Shown here: positions 63,124 to 64,000 of the stretch, in pieces
Numbering within the stretch: the stretch's first letter is position 1
How the letters are laid out: each line of letters starts with the position of its first letter
NCBI RefSeq assembly: GCF_902829295.1
Contig: NZ_CADEPL010000020.1
Location: forward strand, 1 to 64,000
Reading direction: 5' to 3'
Source of the DNA: Vogesella oryzae
GTDB lineage: Bacteria > Pseudomonadota > Gammaproteobacteria > Burkholderiales > Chromobacteriaceae
DNA: 64,000 bases
Program-made: the position numbers and the translations under genes
Notes under the pieces: generated by a model
Told to the model about the DNA's origin: nothing
Databases searched by the model: none
What the model saw: only the letters and a program-made list of their open reading frames with translations

Positions 63124-64000
63124 TATGGCAAACCGCTGTTGCAGGATGTCGGCATAATCCTCCGGCGTCATTGCCTGTAGTAGCTCCCGCTCCTGCTGTA
63201 GCCACCGTTGCAGCAGTGGGAGCTGGCGATCGCGCTCTTGCAGTTGCGTTGTGCGACTGGCCAACTCGCTGGTTAGTGCCAGCAACCTGGTCTGCAGCTC
63301 CTCTCCTTGCTTGCGGCCAACCTGTAGTTCTTCTGCCATCGCCTGCAGTCGCTGCTGCGCCATTTCGTATTGTGCTTGCTGCCGCCCTTGTTCGCGCGCC
63401 GCATCAGCCTGTTGTTCGCGCAGTGTCTGCCGCACTTCATCACGCTCACGCTCCAGCTGCTGCAATTGAGCCTGCCACTGCGCGGCCTGCTGCTTGAAGC
63501 TGCTGCGCTCGCTTTCTACTTGTTGGTACAACTGAATCCGCATGCCTTCAAAGCGCTCGTAGGCCAGTGTTTCGCGCCGTGCAGCCTCCTGCGCCGCCTG
63601 CTGCAAGCGCTCATCGTGGCGTTGCTCCAGGGCAACCACCCGATTGTCGGCATCTTTCTGTGCCAGCAATAGCTGCTGGCGCGCCTCGTCCAGCGAGCTG
63701 GTTAAGCCACTCAAACTCTCCTCAAGCACCTGTCTGCGCCTCGCTTCTTCGGCGTACTGCTGCTGGAGCTGTTGGTATTGCTGCTTCAGCAGCTCGTGTT
63801 CCTGCGCCAGTGCGGCCAATTGCGCGCTACGTGCATCGTATTGCCGATGCTGCTCGGCCAGCTCGCCCACCAGTCGCTCGACCTCGGCCTTGCACTCTTC
63901 ACGCAGGCTCTCAAGATGCGATTCAGCTTGGTCGCATGCGCGTTGCCATAACTGGTCAACAGCCTCGGCCAAGCCTGTCGGCCAGTCCGGCCGCCTCACA
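63103..64000 (-). CDS. Long coiled-coil protein, cut by the right window edge
   Basis: Visible from the stop at 63103 to the edge: 298 residues read from an ATG at 63999, but the true start may lie further right. From about residue 20 to 260 it is an almost unbroken heptad coiled coil rich in Gln, Glu and Ala (ARREVTL-like runs, EARRRQVLEESLSGLTSSLDEAR). The last residues (MTPEDYADILQQRFAILLEQ) are helical and distinct. KfrA-like DNA-binding proteins have an N-terminal HTH followed by such a tail, but no HTH is visible here. A repeat copy is at 63313-63322. Confidence 0.6.
   Translation of the reverse strand, partial: VRRPDWPTGLAEAVDQLWQRACDQAESHLESLREECKAEVERLVGELAEQHRQYDARSAQLAALAQEHELLKQQYQQLQQQYAEEARRRQVLEESLSGLTSSLDEARQQLLLAQKDADNRVVALEQRHDERLQQAAQEAARRETLAYERFEGMRIQLYQQVESERSSFKQQAAQWQAQLQQLERERDEVRQTLREQQADAAREQGRQQAQYEMAQQRLQAMAEELQVGRKQGEELQTRLLALTSELASRTTQLQERDRQLPLLQRWLQQERELLQAMTPEDYADILQQRFAILLEQTA

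Larger units (their letters stand above)
898..63322. repeat. Dispersed 10-bp repeat GGTTGGCCGC / GCGGCCAACC
   Basis: The 10-mer occurs exactly 29 times. Forward copies start at 4985, 5751, 7089, 21257, 23666, 39721, 44459, 50633, 51534, 58400, 59310, 60801. Reverse copies start at 898, 7097, 14977, 15914, 18568, 20870, 23577, 25081, 26907, 31708, 37259, 38567, 43703, 44988, 54403, 57534, 63313. The core 9-mer without the first base (GTTGGCCGC or GCGGCCAAC) adds 1534, 9800, 11694, 12835, 13375, 13757, 16523, 25098, 27576, 34005, 35288, 36204, 43994, 45943, 46577, 52361, 53241, 56939, 56964 and 61035. Seven of the 29 exact copies lie between genes. Function unknown; see the finding. Confidence 0.9.

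Noticed and set aside
898-63322. The GGTTGGCCGC repeat as an ordinary codon-bias effect, a REP element or a restriction-site signal
   Set aside because: It appears in several reading frames and between genes, so codon bias does not explain it; it is too short and unpaired in most places for REP; the excess is of the whole 10-mer, with many GGCC sites lacking its flanks.
1-64000. CRISPR array, prophage, integron or toxin-antitoxin cassette
   Set aside because: No regularly spaced repeats, phage structural genes, attC-like sites or toxin pairs were seen. The small XRE gene stands alone and has no toxin partner.

Overview
The window is a GC-rich (roughly 58 percent by eye), densely packed bacterial chromosome segment of ordinary housekeeping content. 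Protein resemblance and gene order (folC-SPOR-cvpA-purF-metZ; orn opposite M48 peptidase-phhB-rsgA; PrmB, DarP, PsrA, PhbB, TRAP and BmpA-type transporters) suggest a betaproteobacterium of the Neisseriales, most like Chromobacteriaceae (Chromobacterium, Aquitalea or Vogesella relatives). This placement is inferred from memory of families, not from a search.

Layout. 1-170 is the right end of an IS3-family element. 376-3623: ppnP, a two-TM K+ channel with RCK domain, a DUF2249 protein and a short Hsp70. 3974-10977: trpG-trpD, phosphomannomutase, prmB, cdd, then tilS and accA on the minus strand. 11206-11369: tRNA-Val and tRNA-Asp from one strong promoter. 11506-21197: M3 peptidase, dsbB, patatin, pmbA, darP-mog-yheT, trpC and a large uncharacterised protein. 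21272-30276 is a minus-strand fatty-acid block: fadA, a FadN-type multifunctional enzyme, FadL porin, a thioesterase, FadE-type dehydrogenase and a PsrA-like TetR regulator, with PsrA-type operators before fadL and psrA. 30465-36773: metZ, purF, cvpA, SPOR protein, folC, a YgfX-like membrane protein and an unknown. 36926-43304: uup, an NlpC/P60 lipoprotein, an unknown, and a DctQ-DctM-DctP TRAP transporter. 43398-47338: small unknowns, a cupin, an SNF-family symporter and an ArgE-type deacetylase. 47483: 4.5S SRP RNA. 47825-51477: XRE regulator, UspA, hotdog-TerB pair, MoxR ATPase, XerC. 51547-56253: a BmpA-type nucleoside ABC importer. 56498-63999: pncC-pgi-orn, M48 peptidase-phhB-rsgA, acetoacetyl-CoA reductase, msrC, and a coiled-coil protein running off the right edge.

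The most interesting signal is not a gene. The 10-mer GGTTGGCCGC (reverse complement GCGGCCAACC) occurs exactly 29 times and its 9-mer core GTTGGCCGC 49 times, where about 0.3 and 1 would be expected by chance. It appears in both orientations, is read in different reading frames inside unrelated genes, and is paired as inverted repeats in several intergenic hairpins. This is how the DNA uptake sequences of Neisseriaceae are distributed, but the sequence is unrelated to their published dialects. It is a candidate new uptake signal or other genome-wide DNA tag.

No CRISPR array, prophage, toxin cassette or rRNA operon was seen. The fatty-acid block and the BmpA importer are the two clear multi-gene functional systems; most of the rest is core metabolism and RNA or protein maintenance.
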